Assembly (NCBI RefSeq): GCF_902809835.1
Contig: NZ_CADDWM010000004.1
Coordinates: 1 to 64,000, forward strand
Direction: 5' to 3'
Origin: Agromyces sp. Marseille-P2726
Lineage (GTDB): Bacteria; Actinomycetota; Actinomycetes; Actinomycetales; Microbacteriaceae
Length of the DNA stretch: 64,000 bases
Positions 33,146 through 41,555 of this stretch are shown here, in pieces. Position 1 is the first letter of the stretch, and every line of letters begins with the position of its first letter. The position numbers were made by a program, and so were the translations under genes. The notes under the pieces were generated by a model. The model was not told the origin of the DNA. It saw only the letters and a list, made by a program, of their open reading frames with translations, and did not search any database.

Positions 33146-33942
33146 GATGTTCCCTTCAGATCAGCCAGATGAGCGATGGCCTCAGCGGTGTGATCGCCGA
33201 CGCCATGGTGGAGGACGGCCTCGAGGGCATCGACGGTGTCGACGTCGCGGGTGAGACCGGGGGTGGCGGATGCCTCGAGCTCGACGAACCCGGCCGCGGC
33301 GTGCTGCGCAGCTGAGTCGGGCCCGAATCGCGGCTCGAACGGCTCGCCCCCACGGGCGGTCGCGAGGGTCGTGCCCGTGCCGTCGGCGTCGCGCACGAAG
33401 GCGAGCGGATGCCGCGACGCCGCGCGGAGGGCCGCATCGAGGTCCTCGGGCCGCAGCGCCGGCAGGTCGCCGAGCAGCACGGCGACCGCGGCATCCTGTC
33501 CCTGCGGGCCGAGGAGCTGCGCAGCGGCGTCTCGAGACCCCCGGCCGCCCGGGTTTCGAGACGGACGCTCCGCCCCCTCCTCAACCCGCAGAGTTCGAGA
33601 CGGGCGCTCCGCGCCCTGCTCAACCCGCAGAGCTCGAGACGGGCGCTCCGCGCCCTCCTCAACCCGCAGAGCTCGCGCGTGCGCGATCCCGTGTCGGATC
33701 GCCGGAAGCAGGCCACGCGCGTCGCCCTCGGGCTCGAGCAGGAACTCGGCACCGCCCGCGAGCGACGCATCCGCGCCCACGACGATGACGCGACCGACCG
33801 ATCGCGCGCCGAGCGCCGCAGCGATCGTGTCGAGCGCGAACGCGCGAGCGAGCACGGCGCGCGCGTCGTCGGGCACCGCGGGCGAGAGCCGGCTCTTCGC
33901 GGCGGGCACGCCCTTCACGGGAATCACGACCGTCCACTTCAT
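33142..33942 (-). CDS. cofC: 2-phospho-L-lactate (phosphoenolpyruvate) guanylyltransferase with an internal 13-residue tandem repeat
   Basis: Makes the GDP-activated three-carbon unit used by CofD in F420 synthesis (CofC/FbiD). The frame is 266 residues, about 45 more than usual. The nucleotidyltransferase N-terminus is [20 protein letters not shown] and the active-site strand [20 protein letters not shown] (about 153-172). Between them, residues 91-138 hold three tandem copies of [17 protein letters not shown] units and a GGRGSRD tail, encoded by the palindromic repeat block at 33520-33672. Start ATG 33942 overlaps the LLM stop by 4 bp. Whether the insertion leaves activity intact is unknown; its position before the DLPALRP strand suggests a surface loop. 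Confidence 0.9.
   Translation of the reverse strand: MKWTVVIPVKGVPAAKSRLSPAVPDDARAVLARAFALDTIAAALGARSVGRVIVVGADASLAGGAEFLLEPEGDARGLLPAIRHGIAHARALRVEEGAERPSRALRVEQGAERPSRTLRVEEGAERPSRNPGGRGSRDAAAQLLGPQGQDAAVAVLLGDLPALRPEDLDAALRAASRHPLAFVRDADGTGTTLATARGGEPFEPRFGPDSAAQHAAAGFVELEASATPGLTRDVDTVDALEAVLHHGVGDHTAEAIAHLADLKGTS
33520..33672. repeat. Palindromic repeat, in-frame copy H (39-bp tandem units in cofC)
   Basis: Three successive 39-bp units start at 33555, 33594 and 33633 (TTCGAGACGG or CTCGAGACGG, then GCTCCGCGCCC, then CTCAACCCGCAGAG), and a fourth begins at 33672. A left arm, CGGCGTCTCGAGACCCCC, lies at 33525-33542. The 39-bp period is 13 codons, so copy-number change would keep the frame. 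Unit 1 differs from 2 and 3 at a few bases. Confidence 0.92.
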
Positions 33943-34937
33943 GCGCGAAGGCCGGGCAGGACGTCGCGACCGAAGACCTCGAGGAACTCCGCCTGGTTGC
34001 GTCCGACGTTGTGCAGGTAGATGCGGTCGAACCCGAGGTCGAGGTGGCGCTGGATGTCGGCCCGGTGCGCCTCGAGGTCGGCGGTGACGACCATGCGTCC
34101 CGCGAAGTCCTCGGGGCGCACCGTGCGGGCGAGCTGGTCGAACTCGTACGGCGATCGGATGTCGCTCCGGGGGAAGCGCATGCCCCCGTTCGGCCACTCG
34201 TGGAGCGCGTTGCGCATCGCCTCCTCGTCGGTCGATGCCCACGAGAGGTGCAGCTGCAGGACCTTCGGCATCGCCGCCGGGTCGCGTCCCGCCTCGCGCG
34301 CACCCTCCTCGAACCGCGTGATCAACGGCACGAGCCGATCGGTCGGCCCGCCCATGGTGATGAAGCCGTCGACCGTGCGCCCGGCACGACGCGCCGTCAC
34401 CGGCCCGGATGCCGCGACGAGGATCTCGGGGGCACTGTTGGGCATCGTCCAGAGCCGCGTCGATTCGAGCCGGAAGTGCGGCCCCGAGTGCCGCACGTCG
34501 CGACCGGCGAGCGATCCTGCGAACAGCTTCTTGATCACGTCGACCGCCTCGAACATGCGGTTGATGCGCTCGTGCGCCTCGGGCCAGTACGGCCCGACGA
34601 CGTGTTCGTTCAATGCCTCGCCCGACCCGAGCCCGAGCCAGTGCCGACCGGGATAGAGGGACGCGAGCGTCGCGCTGGCCTGGGCGACGACGGCCGGATG
34701 CATGCGGAACGTCGGCGTGGTGACCCCTGGGCCGAGGTCACCCGTGGTGCGCTCGCCGATCGCCGCGAGCACACTCCACACGAACGAAGACTCGCCCTGC
34801 GCCGGCACCCACGGCTGGAAGTGGTCGGTCGCCATGACCCCCGTGAACCCGTGCGACTCGGCGAGCGCGGCGAGCGCCACCGCCTCGGCGGGCGGGAAAC
34901 GCTCGAGCATGGCGGCGTAGCCGATGTGGGCGGGCAT
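33939..34937 (-). CDS. LLM-class F420-dependent oxidoreductase (TIGR03557-like)
   Basis: LLM-barrel protein of 332 residues, FGD-related: MATDHFQPWVPAQGESSFVW matches the FGD SDHFQPW segment, and GLGSGEALNEHVVGPYWPEA the GTGEALNE loop. Start ATG 34937 (MPAHIGYAAMLERFPPAEA) is chosen because the upstream in-frame extension comes from the repeat at 34968. It lies between cofE and cofC with 4-bp overlap to cofC, so it is made with the F420 pathway and very probably uses F420. The substrate is unknown; glucose 6-phosphate is less likely because fgd itself is in the operon. Confidence 0.88.
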   Translation of the reverse strand: MPAHIGYAAMLERFPPAEAVALAALAESHGFTGVMATDHFQPWVPAQGESSFVWSVLAAIGERTTGDLGPGVTTPTFRMHPAVVAQASATLASLYPGRHWLGLGSGEALNEHVVGPYWPEAHERINRMFEAVDVIKKLFAGSLAGRDVRHSGPHFRLESTRLWTMPNSAPEILVAASGPVTARRAGRTVDGFITMGGPTDRLVPLITRFEEGAREAGRDPAAMPKVLQLHLSWASTDEEAMRNALHEWPNGGMRFPRSDIRSPYEFDQLARTVRPEDFAGRMVVTADLEAHRADIQRHLDLGFDRIYLHNVGRNQAEFLEVFGRDVLPGLRA

Positions 34938-34967
34938 GGGACCATCCTGCCCTGCCGAGGACCGCCG

Positions 34968-35060
34968 GTGGTCGAGGAGGCCGCGCAGCAGGCGTACCAA
35001 GACCGGTCATGCGCGGGCTCTGGATACGCGACCGGCTCCGCCGGGCGCTACTCGACCGCC
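34968..35060. repeat. Palindromic repeat, intergenic copy I overlapping the cofE 3' end
   Basis: GGTGGTCGAGGAGGCCGCG...GCGTACCAAGACC on the left and GGATACGCGACCGGCTCC...GCGCTACTCGACCGCCG on the right form an inverted pair. The right arm, read on the minus strand as GTCGAGTAG, supplies the last codons and stop of cofE (35048). So one element edge ends a protein gene. Confidence 0.75.
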
Positions 35061-35824
35061 GTTGCGCCCTCCGTCTGCGCCTCGTCGTAGCCGTCGCGAT
35101 AGCCCTCGTTGTACGCCTCGTCGGCCCCGATGCGGAACAGGTCGCGATCGGGCGGGCGCTGGATGCTGCGCGCGCCCGGCAGGTCGAGCTCGCCGACCAG
35201 GCGGCCGAGACCTCGCACGACCGCCACCGGGATCCCCGACGACTTGCCCTTGACGAGTTCGGCGGCGCCCGCGATCTCGTCGGCGACGCACGGCATCGTG
35301 ACCATGAGCGGCTTGCCCGAGGCATCCGTCGAACCCCGCAGGTCGTCGAAGACCCGAACGCCCGCGGCGCCGATCGCGATATCGGTCTGCCCCTCGCGCC
35401 ATGGGCGGCCGAGGGTGTCCGAGAGGATGACGCCGACGGCGGCTCCGGTGAGGGCACGGATGCCGGTGGCGAGCGCTCTCGCGGAGGCGTCGGGATCGAC
35501 GGGCAGCAGCAGCACGGTGCCGTCGGGGGCGTTGGACGCGTCGACGCCGGCGGCCGCCCCGATGATGCCCTGCCGGTTCTCGACGATTCGCGTCACGCCG
35601 CCGTCGTGCTCGCGGACCGCCACCACGCGCACGGTCTCGGCCTCGATCGCATCCTCGCGGTCGCGGGCCTGCACGACGCGTCCCTCGGCCTTCGACACGA
35701 TCTTCGAGGTGACGACGAGGATGTCGCCGTCGGCGAGTCGCACCGCATTCGCGATGAGGGCGGCCAGGTCGTCGCCCTTCGAGACCTCGGGCAGGCCCTC
35801 GACGCCCTCCACGCTGAACTTCAC
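35048..35824 (-). CDS. cofE: Coenzyme F420-0:L-glutamate ligase (CofE domain only)
   Basis: Adds gamma-linked glutamates to F420-0 using GTP, giving the functional coenzyme. The 258-residue frame covers only the CofE domain; mycobacterial FbiB carries an additional C-terminal nitroreductase-like domain, absent here. Blocks: [20 protein letters not shown] (about 33-52), [19 protein letters not shown] (about 133-151), and the metal/GTP-site [12 protein letters not shown]. It is the first gene of cofE-LLM-cofC-fgd. The last codons (TAVE, stop) are supplied by the palindromic repeat at 34968. No nitroreductase partner is in this window. Confidence 0.93.
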   Translation of the reverse strand: MKFSVEGVEGLPEVSKGDDLAALIANAVRLADGDILVVTSKIVSKAEGRVVQARDREDAIEAETVRVVAVREHDGGVTRIVENRQGIIGAAAGVDASNAPDGTVLLLPVDPDASARALATGIRALTGAAVGVILSDTLGRPWREGQTDIAIGAAGVRVFDDLRGSTDASGKPLMVTMPCVADEIAGAAELVKGKSSGIPVAVVRGLGRLVGELDLPGARSIQRPPDRDLFRIGADEAYNEGYRDGYDEAQTEGATAVE

Positions 35825-35925
35825 CCTCTTGCCGCCTCCCGATTCCCTTCCGATCCTTGCAGGTCTGCGCCGGTCGCTGCCAGAATTCGGCTGTCGGCGC
35901 GCCCAGTGATGGACGGGAGGTCGTC

Positions 35926-36312
35926 ATGACCGAGGCAGTCCAGCCGTACGCGGCATCCGTCTCACCGACGCGGCCGGTCATCGTGTGGGACCTGGTGCTC
36001 ACCATCGTGCTGCTCGTGCTCATGATCGGCGCCGCGCTGCTCGCATCGTTCCTCTCCTTCTTCCTCGCCTTCGCGAGCGACCCCTGCGGGTCGGGCATCA
36101 CCTGCGACTACGACCGCATGGGCACGGGGATGCTGATCGCGATGGTCGGACCGCTCGCCGTCGGCATGCTCGCCCTCGTCGCTGCGGTGGTGGTGCTCGT
36201 GCTGAAGCGGGTCGCGTTCTGGATCCCCCTGCTGGGCATCGTGCTCATCATCGCGGTCTTCGTCGCCGGCGCCGCCCTCACGATCTCGGGGGTGCCGGGC
36301 GCGACGTTCTGA
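35926..36312 (+). CDS. Small multi-pass membrane protein (DUF6264-like)
   Basis: 128 residues from ATG 35926 (MTEAVQPYAASVSPTRPVIV), with GACGGGAGG upstream. Three or four hydrophobic segments are visible: WDLVLTIVLLVLMIGAALLA, LIAMVGPLAVGMLALVAAVV and IPLLGIVLIIAVFVAGAALT. A Cys pair (SDPCGSGITCDYD) lies in the first loop. It resembles small membrane proteins found across Microbacteriaceae (DUF6264 from memory). Function unknown. Confidence 0.75.
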   Translation: MTEAVQPYAASVSPTRPVIVWDLVLTIVLLVLMIGAALLASFLSFFLAFASDPCGSGITCDYDRMGTGMLIAMVGPLAVGMLALVAAVVVLVLKRVAFWIPLLGIVLIIAVFVAGAALTISGVPGATF

Positions 36313-36375
36313 TCGCTCCCGCTGGGCCGCGCAAGGGGTTGAACGCGCCCCGGGCGGCGTGCATACGATTCGGGC

Positions 36376-36951
36376 ATGAATCGCCCCCGCCACGCCGGAT
36401 CGCCCCCAGCGGAGCAGCGCTCCGCGGGAGAGAGCCGGTCCCATCGCGATGCCCGTCGCGGCGACGGACGCAACGAGTCGCCCAACGAGCGCAGCGACCG
36501 CAACTGGGCCGACATCCTCCAAGAACTCAGGGTCGCCCTCACCGGCACGCAGCTGATCGGCGGCTTCCTGCTCGCCGTCGCCTTCCAGCCCCGGTTCGCG
36601 GACCTCGACGACTACCAGCTCACCCTGTACCTCATCCTCGTCACGCTCGCCGGTCTCGCGACCGTGATCGGCCTGGCCCCGGTGACCCTTCACCGCACGC
36701 TGTTCGGTCGTCAGGTGAAGGGCCGGGTGGTGAGCCTCGGCAACAAGCTGTTCGTCGCGCACCTCGTCGTGGTCGCGCTCCTCGTGGTCGGGGTCACGAG
36801 CCTCATCTTCGACTGGGCCCTGTCGCGTCTCGCCGGCATCATCGCGCTCGCCGCAGGGGCGGTCATCCTGGTGGCCTTCTGGGTGGTCCTGCCCCGACTG
36901 GAGCTCCTGAAGTCCGGTGAGGACGACCCCCAGGCCATCACGCCGGACTGA
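36376..36951 (+). CDS. DUF6328-family membrane protein
   Basis: 191 residues. The first 45 are charged and low-complexity (RSAGESRSHRDARRGDGRNE). The family signature ELRVALTGTQLIGGFLLAVA starts about residue 50, followed by FQPRFADLDDYQLTLYLILV and three more helices. The cytoplasmic N-terminus and four helices are predicted. It is co-directional with the previous membrane gene 64 bp away. No biochemical role is known to me. Confidence 0.82.
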   Translation: MNRPRHAGSPPAEQRSAGESRSHRDARRGDGRNESPNERSDRNWADILQELRVALTGTQLIGGFLLAVAFQPRFADLDDYQLTLYLILVTLAGLATVIGLAPVTLHRTLFGRQVKGRVVSLGNKLFVAHLVVVALLVVGVTSLIFDWALSRLAGIIALAAGAVILVAFWVVLPRLELLKSGEDDPQAITPD

Positions 36952-37054
36952 GCGCTCGGCCGTCACCCGGAAATGGGTGTAGCGCCGGGCCATTCGCGAG
37001 CCCTACGCTGGCGAGCAGTGTCTTCGACACGCCCCCTGCAACCTTCCGACCCGA

Positions 37055-38593
37055 ATGGATTCCCCCATGGCATCAGCCGCCATGGCCGGGCTTCGACGTG
37101 CCGCCGTGCTCGTCAGCGCCCTGGCCCTCCTGGGTGCCGGCATCGCCCCCGCGAACGCCGCCACCGACCCGACGCCCGACCTCTCCTTCCCTCCCGCGAA
37201 GTCGACGCCCGATGACGCGGGAGGCGACGCGCCGTCGAGCCTGCGCGCGAAGGTCGCCGAAGGTTCGGCTGAGGCGTTCCTCGCCGACTTCGAGGCCGGC
37301 GACGCGGCTGGCGCGACCACCCAGCGCTTCAGTGGCACGGATGCCGCTGCGAGCGCTGAGGCCGTCGGCGGAACGATCAGCGGAACGATCACCTACTGGA
37401 AGGACGGCGCATCGGCGGGCCCCCTGTCGACCGGGTTCGCCATCGCCTTCCGCTGGGACGAGGCAGCAGGGGAGTACCTGCCGGCGGGTTCAGCCGACGC
37501 CGACGAGACCGGCGCGTACTCGATCACCGGCCTGCCCGCCGGCGAGTACGTCGTGCTGTTCGCGGACGAGACCGGCACCACGCTCCGTACCGAGTTCTGG
37601 AACAACCGCCAGTACCTGGAATGGACCCCGGTCATCACGATCGCCGACGGCGAGGTTCGGTCGGGCATCGATGAGGAGCTCGAGCCGCTGCTGAAGTGGC
37701 GGATCGCGGGTCCGGACCGCTACGAGACCGCTGCGGGCCTTGCTCTGTCGTTCCCCGAGGGTATCGAGTGCGCGTTCATCGCCAACGGCGCCGACTTCCC
37801 CGACGCGCTGAGCGCTGGGCCTGCCGCCGCGCACTGCGGCGGACCGCTGCTCCTCGTCTACCCGACCCTCGTGCCGGCCGTCGTCTACGGCGCGCTGCAG
37901 GCACTCTCTCCCGAGCGGATCGTCATCGCGGGCGGCACCGGTGCCGTGTCGGCCCAGGTCGAGGCCGACCTCGCGACGATCGCCCCGGTCACGCGCTACG
38001 GCGGCATCGACCGCTACGAGACCTCGCGCCTGATCGTCGAGGGCGAGTTCGGCACCGCCCCGGCCGCGTGGGTGGCGACGGGCGCGAACTTCCCGGATGC
38101 CCTCGCGGCGAGCTCGGGCGCGGCCGCCGCCGACATCCCGGTGCTCATCGTGCCGGGGTCCGCACCGACCCTGGATCCGGCGTCGGCCCAGGCGCTCACC
38201 GATCTCGGCGCGTTCGACATCGGGATCGCCGGTGGCGCGGGCGCCGTCACTCCGGGCATCGAATCCGCCATCGGGGCGCTGCCCTCGGTCACGGTGGTCG
38301 AGCGCGCCGGCGGGGCCGACCGCTACGAGACCGGCATGGCGATCATGGACATCGTGTTCGACGGTGCATGGGCGCCCTACGCCTACGTCGTCAGCGGTGC
38401 GAAGTTCCCCGACGCTCTCGCCGCTGCGCCCCTCGCCGGCCTCTACGGCGGGCCGGTGTACGTCACCCCGTCCACCTGCGTGAGCTCGGATGTCCAGGAG
38501 CACGTCGAAAGCCTCGAGGTCGCGGACGCATTCGTGCTCGGAGACCACCTGCAGCACTTGGTCAACCCTTGGGAGCCGTTCCGCACCTGCTGA
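37055..38593 (+). CDS. Secreted cell-wall-binding repeat protein
   Basis: 512-residue exported protein. Sec signal: ATG 37055, MDSPMASAAMAGLRRAAV, hydrophobic ALALLGAGIA, then PANAAT. Residues about 105-205 form a carboxypeptidase-regulatory-like beta domain (GTISGTITYWKDG, SITGLPAGEYVVLFADETG). The last 300 residues carry three cell-wall-binding-2 repeats, each with RxxGxDRYETA-type openings (IAGPDRYETAAGLALS, YGGIDRYETSRLIVEG, AGGADRYETGMAIMD) and a FPDALxAxP block. A Cys pair closes the C-terminus. Such repeats anchor proteins non-covalently to the wall; the cargo here is only the beta domain. Confidence 0.9.
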   Translation: MDSPMASAAMAGLRRAAVLVSALALLGAGIAPANAATDPTPDLSFPPAKSTPDDAGGDAPSSLRAKVAEGSAEAFLADFEAGDAAGATTQRFSGTDAAASAEAVGGTISGTITYWKDGASAGPLSTGFAIAFRWDEAAGEYLPAGSADADETGAYSITGLPAGEYVVLFADETGTTLRTEFWNNRQYLEWTPVITIADGEVRSGIDEELEPLLKWRIAGPDRYETAAGLALSFPEGIECAFIANGADFPDALSAGPAAAHCGGPLLLVYPTLVPAVVYGALQALSPERIVIAGGTGAVSAQVEADLATIAPVTRYGGIDRYETSRLIVEGEFGTAPAAWVATGANFPDALAASSGAAAADIPVLIVPGSAPTLDPASAQALTDLGAFDIGIAGGAGAVTPGIESAIGALPSVTVVERAGGADRYETGMAIMDIVFDGAWAPYAYVVSGAKFPDALAAAPLAGLYGGPVYVTPSTCVSSDVQEHVESLEVADAFVLGDHLQHLVNPWEPFRTC

Positions 38594-38681
38594 TCCCACT
38601 GGCGCCGGGCGGGCGTGCATCCTCCGGGGGTGCGCGCCCGCTCGCGTTTCAAGGTCGGCAGCCCCGAATAGGCTGGAGCGC

Positions 38682-39521
38682 ATGCGCATCGCCACCTGGA
38701 ACGTCAATTCGATCCGCAGCCGCGTCAATCGCGTGGTCGACTGGATGGTGCGCGAAGACGTCGACGTGCTGGCCATGCAAGAGATCAAGTGCAAGCCCGA
38801 GCAGTTCCCGGCCGAGGTGTTCGAACGCGAGGGCTACGGGCTCGCGATCCATGGGTTCAACCAGTGGAACGGAGTTGCAATCGCCAGCCGCTCCCCCATT
38901 CACGACGTCGAGACGAGCTTTCCCCGCATGCCAGGCTTCTTGAAGGGTGAGGAGGGGCCCGACCTCCCCAAGGAGGCTCGTGCGATCGGCGCGACCATCG
39001 ACGGGGTCCGCCTGTGGAGCCTCTACGTCCCGAACGGCCGCTCGTTGGGCGATCCGCACTATACGTACAAGCTCGACTGGCTCGCCGCACTCGCCGACCT
39101 CGCGCGCACCGAGACATCCACGCATCCCGACCGACCGTTCGCCCTCATGGGCGATTTCAACATCGCGCCGTTCGACCAGGACAACGGCGATCCGGCCGTC
39201 GTCGAGGGCGTGTCGACGCACGTGTCGCCGCAGGAGCGGCAGGCGTTCTTCGCGCTGGAGGCCGCGGGAGTGACCGACGTGGTGCGCCCGCGGGTTCCCG
39301 AGGGCTTCACCTACTGGGATTACAAGCAGCTCCGCTTCCCCCGCAACGAGGGCATGCGCATCGACTTCATCCTCGGTTCGAAGGTTTTCGCCGACGCGGT
39401 GACCGATGCGTCGATCCACCGCAATGAACGCAAGGGCAATGCGCCGTCCGATCACGTCCCCGTGCTCGTCGAGTTGGCGCATGGCCCGAACGACGAAGAT
39501 GTGCCGATGATCTTCGGCTGA
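38682..39521 (+). CDS. xth: Exodeoxyribonuclease III
   Basis: Base-excision-repair AP endonuclease / 3'-5' exonuclease of 279 residues. The opening MRIATWNVNSIRSRVNRVVD and the metal Glu in LAMQEIKCKPEQFP are diagnostic. The catalytic segments are YVPNGRSLGDPHYTYKLDW, MGDFNIAP (Asp and Asn) and the closing APSDHVPVLVEL (Asp-His). Start ATG 38682 has GGAG upstream. It sits alone between the wall protein and the kinase gene. Confidence 0.94.
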   Translation: MRIATWNVNSIRSRVNRVVDWMVREDVDVLAMQEIKCKPEQFPAEVFEREGYGLAIHGFNQWNGVAIASRSPIHDVETSFPRMPGFLKGEEGPDLPKEARAIGATIDGVRLWSLYVPNGRSLGDPHYTYKLDWLAALADLARTETSTHPDRPFALMGDFNIAPFDQDNGDPAVVEGVSTHVSPQERQAFFALEAAGVTDVVRPRVPEGFTYWDYKQLRFPRNEGMRIDFILGSKVFADAVTDASIHRNERKGNAPSDHVPVLVELAHGPNDEDVPMIFG

Positions 39522-39609
39522 CCGGCGCAAGAGTTCCAGAGCGGGTCCGCGTCGTCAACCCGTCAGCCGAAACGGGCGACGTTCAGGCACGAAGGCTACT
39601 CTCGGACTC

Positions 39610-40968
39610 GTGACGACCTCAGCCGACCGCGTCGCGGGCGACTCCTTCACCGGAGTGGTTCTCGGCGGCCGCTACCGCCTCGACGGCCTGATCGGCCGTG
39701 GAGGAATGGCGAGCGTCTATCGTGGCGAGGACCTTTCGCTGGGGCGCTCGGTTGCCGTGAAGGTCTTCGCCGAGAACGCCGAGGGGATCGACGACGCCGA
39801 GCGCCGCAAGTCGGAGACGGCACTGTTCGCGAGCGTGTCGCATCGTGCCCTCGTACGGCTGTACGACGCGGCCCGGGATCCGGCCTCGGGCCGCGAGTTC
39901 CTCGTCATGGAACTCATCGACGGCCGTGATCTCCGCGAGACACTTCGACTCGGGCCGCTGAGCCCGACGGATGCCGCCGCGGTGCTCGCCGATCTCGCCG
40001 AGGCGTTGCACGTCATCCACGAACGCGGCATCGTGCACCGCGACGTGAAGCCCGCGAACGTGCTGCTCGAGCCCTCTCACGTGCCCACCCGCACATGGAA
40101 CGCCAAGCTCGCCGACTTCGGGATCGCGCGGCTCGTCGACGACGCCAGGATCACCAGCACCGGGCTCCTCGTGGGAACCCCGGGCTACCTGGCACCCGAA
40201 CAGGTGACCGGAACACCGCCGACGCCGGCGGCCGATATCTACGCACTCGGGCTCGTCGTGCTCGAGGCCCGAACCGGAGAGACCGCCTTCCCCGGCCCGG
40301 CGGTCGAAGCCGCCAGTGCCCGGCTCGCGCGTGATCCCGAGATCCCGGCATCGCTCGGCGATGACTGGGTGGCCCTGCTCCGCACCATGACGGCTCGCGA
40401 GCCGGCCGATCGTCCGAGCGCCATCGATGTCGCGGGGGCAGCTGCCGGCCTCGACGAGACGCCGATGCCGCCGATGACGGCACCGACCGTCGCGTACTCC
40501 GACGTGGCCGAGATCCCGACGGCCGCGGTCGCCGACCCGGGCGGAGCTGAGGAATCACCGGCGACGGGCGATCCGATCGCCGACTCCGACACGATCGTTC
40601 CGACGGCATCGCCTCGACCGACGCAGCAGACCTCCGCGACGCGGGTGCTGCCTGCACCCGACCGCAGCTTCTTCGGCCCGCCGGTCGCGGCGCCCGACGC
40701 ACCCGCTCCGGGGAGCCGGGCCGAACGTGAGCGGGAGCGCGCTCGCCGAGTCCGCCCCCAGAGTGCCCCCGGCGGTACGGCTTCCCGGCGAGGCGCTCGC
40801 CTCGCGATCGTCATCGGTCTCCTCGCCGTGCTCGCGGCTGCGGTGGTCTGGGTCATCTCCGCCGCCCTGATGGGTCCCGACACCACGGCCGAACTCGAAC
40901 CCATGCCGAACGTGCCGGGTCAGCTCGGTGTCCACCTCGAAGAGCTCGAACAGGCGGTGACCGGATGA
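39610..40968 (+). CDS. Membrane-anchored Ser/Thr protein kinase
   Basis: Hanks-type kinase of 452 residues, GTG start at 39610. Gly loop LIGRGGMASVYRGED (28-41), Lys51, catalytic Asp145 in IVHRDVKPANVLLE and Asp169 in LADFGIARL mark an active kinase, with GTPGYLAPEQVTG as activation-loop end. A Pro/Ala/Thr-rich juxtamembrane region leads to one helix (ARLAIVIGLLAVLAAAVVWVI) around residue 396-416 and a short outer tail of about 30 residues. No PASTA repeats are present. The stop overlaps the next gene's start by 4 bp (ATGA), so the lipoprotein is a likely sensor or partner. Confidence 0.93.
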   Translation: MTTSADRVAGDSFTGVVLGGRYRLDGLIGRGGMASVYRGEDLSLGRSVAVKVFAENAEGIDDAERRKSETALFASVSHRALVRLYDAARDPASGREFLVMELIDGRDLRETLRLGPLSPTDAAAVLADLAEALHVIHERGIVHRDVKPANVLLEPSHVPTRTWNAKLADFGIARLVDDARITSTGLLVGTPGYLAPEQVTGTPPTPAADIYALGLVVLEARTGETAFPGPAVEAASARLARDPEIPASLGDDWVALLRTMTAREPADRPSAIDVAGAAAGLDETPMPPMTAPTVAYSDVAEIPTAAVADPGGAEESPATGDPIADSDTIVPTASPRPTQQTSATRVLPAPDRSFFGPPVAAPDAPAPGSRAERERERARRVRPQSAPGGTASRRGARLAIVIGLLAVLAAAVVWVISAALMGPDTTAELEPMPNVPGQLGVHLEELEQAVTG

Positions 40969-41480
40969 CGCGACGTGGGCTCCGAGGCCGACGACGCGTG
41001 CTCGCGGCCATGGTCATCTCCGGCACGCTCACGCTCGGCATGTCGGCGTGCGTCTCGGCCGAGGACACCACCGCAGAGCTGCACGGCTCGGTCGTGCAGG
41101 TCGCCGAGCGAGCCGTCGCCGGCGACTTCGCGGGCGCGCTCGCAGCGCTCGCCCTGCTCGACCGGGATGTCACCGCCGCGGTCGAGGCCGGCCGCCTGGA
41201 CCCCGACCGCGAGCGCGAGATCCGTGCCGCCATGGACCTCGTGCGCGCCGACCTCGAGGCGGCTGACGTCGCGGCGACCCCCGAACCGGCGCCTGAGCCC
41301 GAGCCGGAACCGGCGCCCGAGCCGGAGCCGGCCCCAGAGCCGGAGCCCCAAGACGATCCCGACAACAGCGGGCCCGGGAACAACAACGGGAACGGGAACA
41401 ACGGCAACGGCAACAACGGGAACAACGGGAACAACGGGAACGGGAACGGCAACAACGGAAACGGCAACGGCGACGACTGA
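40965..41480 (+). CDS. Lipoprotein with Pro-Glu and Asn-Gly repeats, partner of the kinase
   Basis: 171 residues. The signal RRRVLAAMVISGTLTLG ends in the lipobox GMSACVSAE (Cys about 28). A helical region follows (ELHGSVVQVAERAVAGDFAG, LDRDVTAAVEAGRLDPDRER), then EPEPEPAPEPEP repeats (about 108-128) and a tail almost wholly Asn and Gly (about 136-170) ending GDD. The composition suggests an extended, flexible surface stalk. Coupled by an ATGA overlap to a Ser/Thr kinase lacking its own extracellular sensor domain, it may report wall status; this is inference. Confidence 0.85.
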   Translation: MTRRGLRGRRRVLAAMVISGTLTLGMSACVSAEDTTAELHGSVVQVAERAVAGDFAGALAALALLDRDVTAAVEAGRLDPDREREIRAAMDLVRADLEAADVAATPEPAPEPEPEPAPEPEPAPEPEPQDDPDNSGPGNNNGNGNNGNGNNGNNGNNGNGNGNNGNGNGDD

Positions 41481-41555
41481 CGCGCTGGCCGTGGCATCCT
41501 CACCGCCATGGTTGCTTCTCGCCGGCCCCGCTGAGTCACCGGCCCCCGCCGAGCG

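Noticed and set aside
33555..33672. CRISPR array from the 39-bp tandem units in cofC
   Set aside because: The units are contiguous with no unique spacers and encode a protein segment.
41350..41480. Tandem AACGGGAACGGC repeats as a mobile or regulatory repeat
   Set aside because: They are codon-level Asn-Gly repeats within the lipoprotein gene, not DNA elements.
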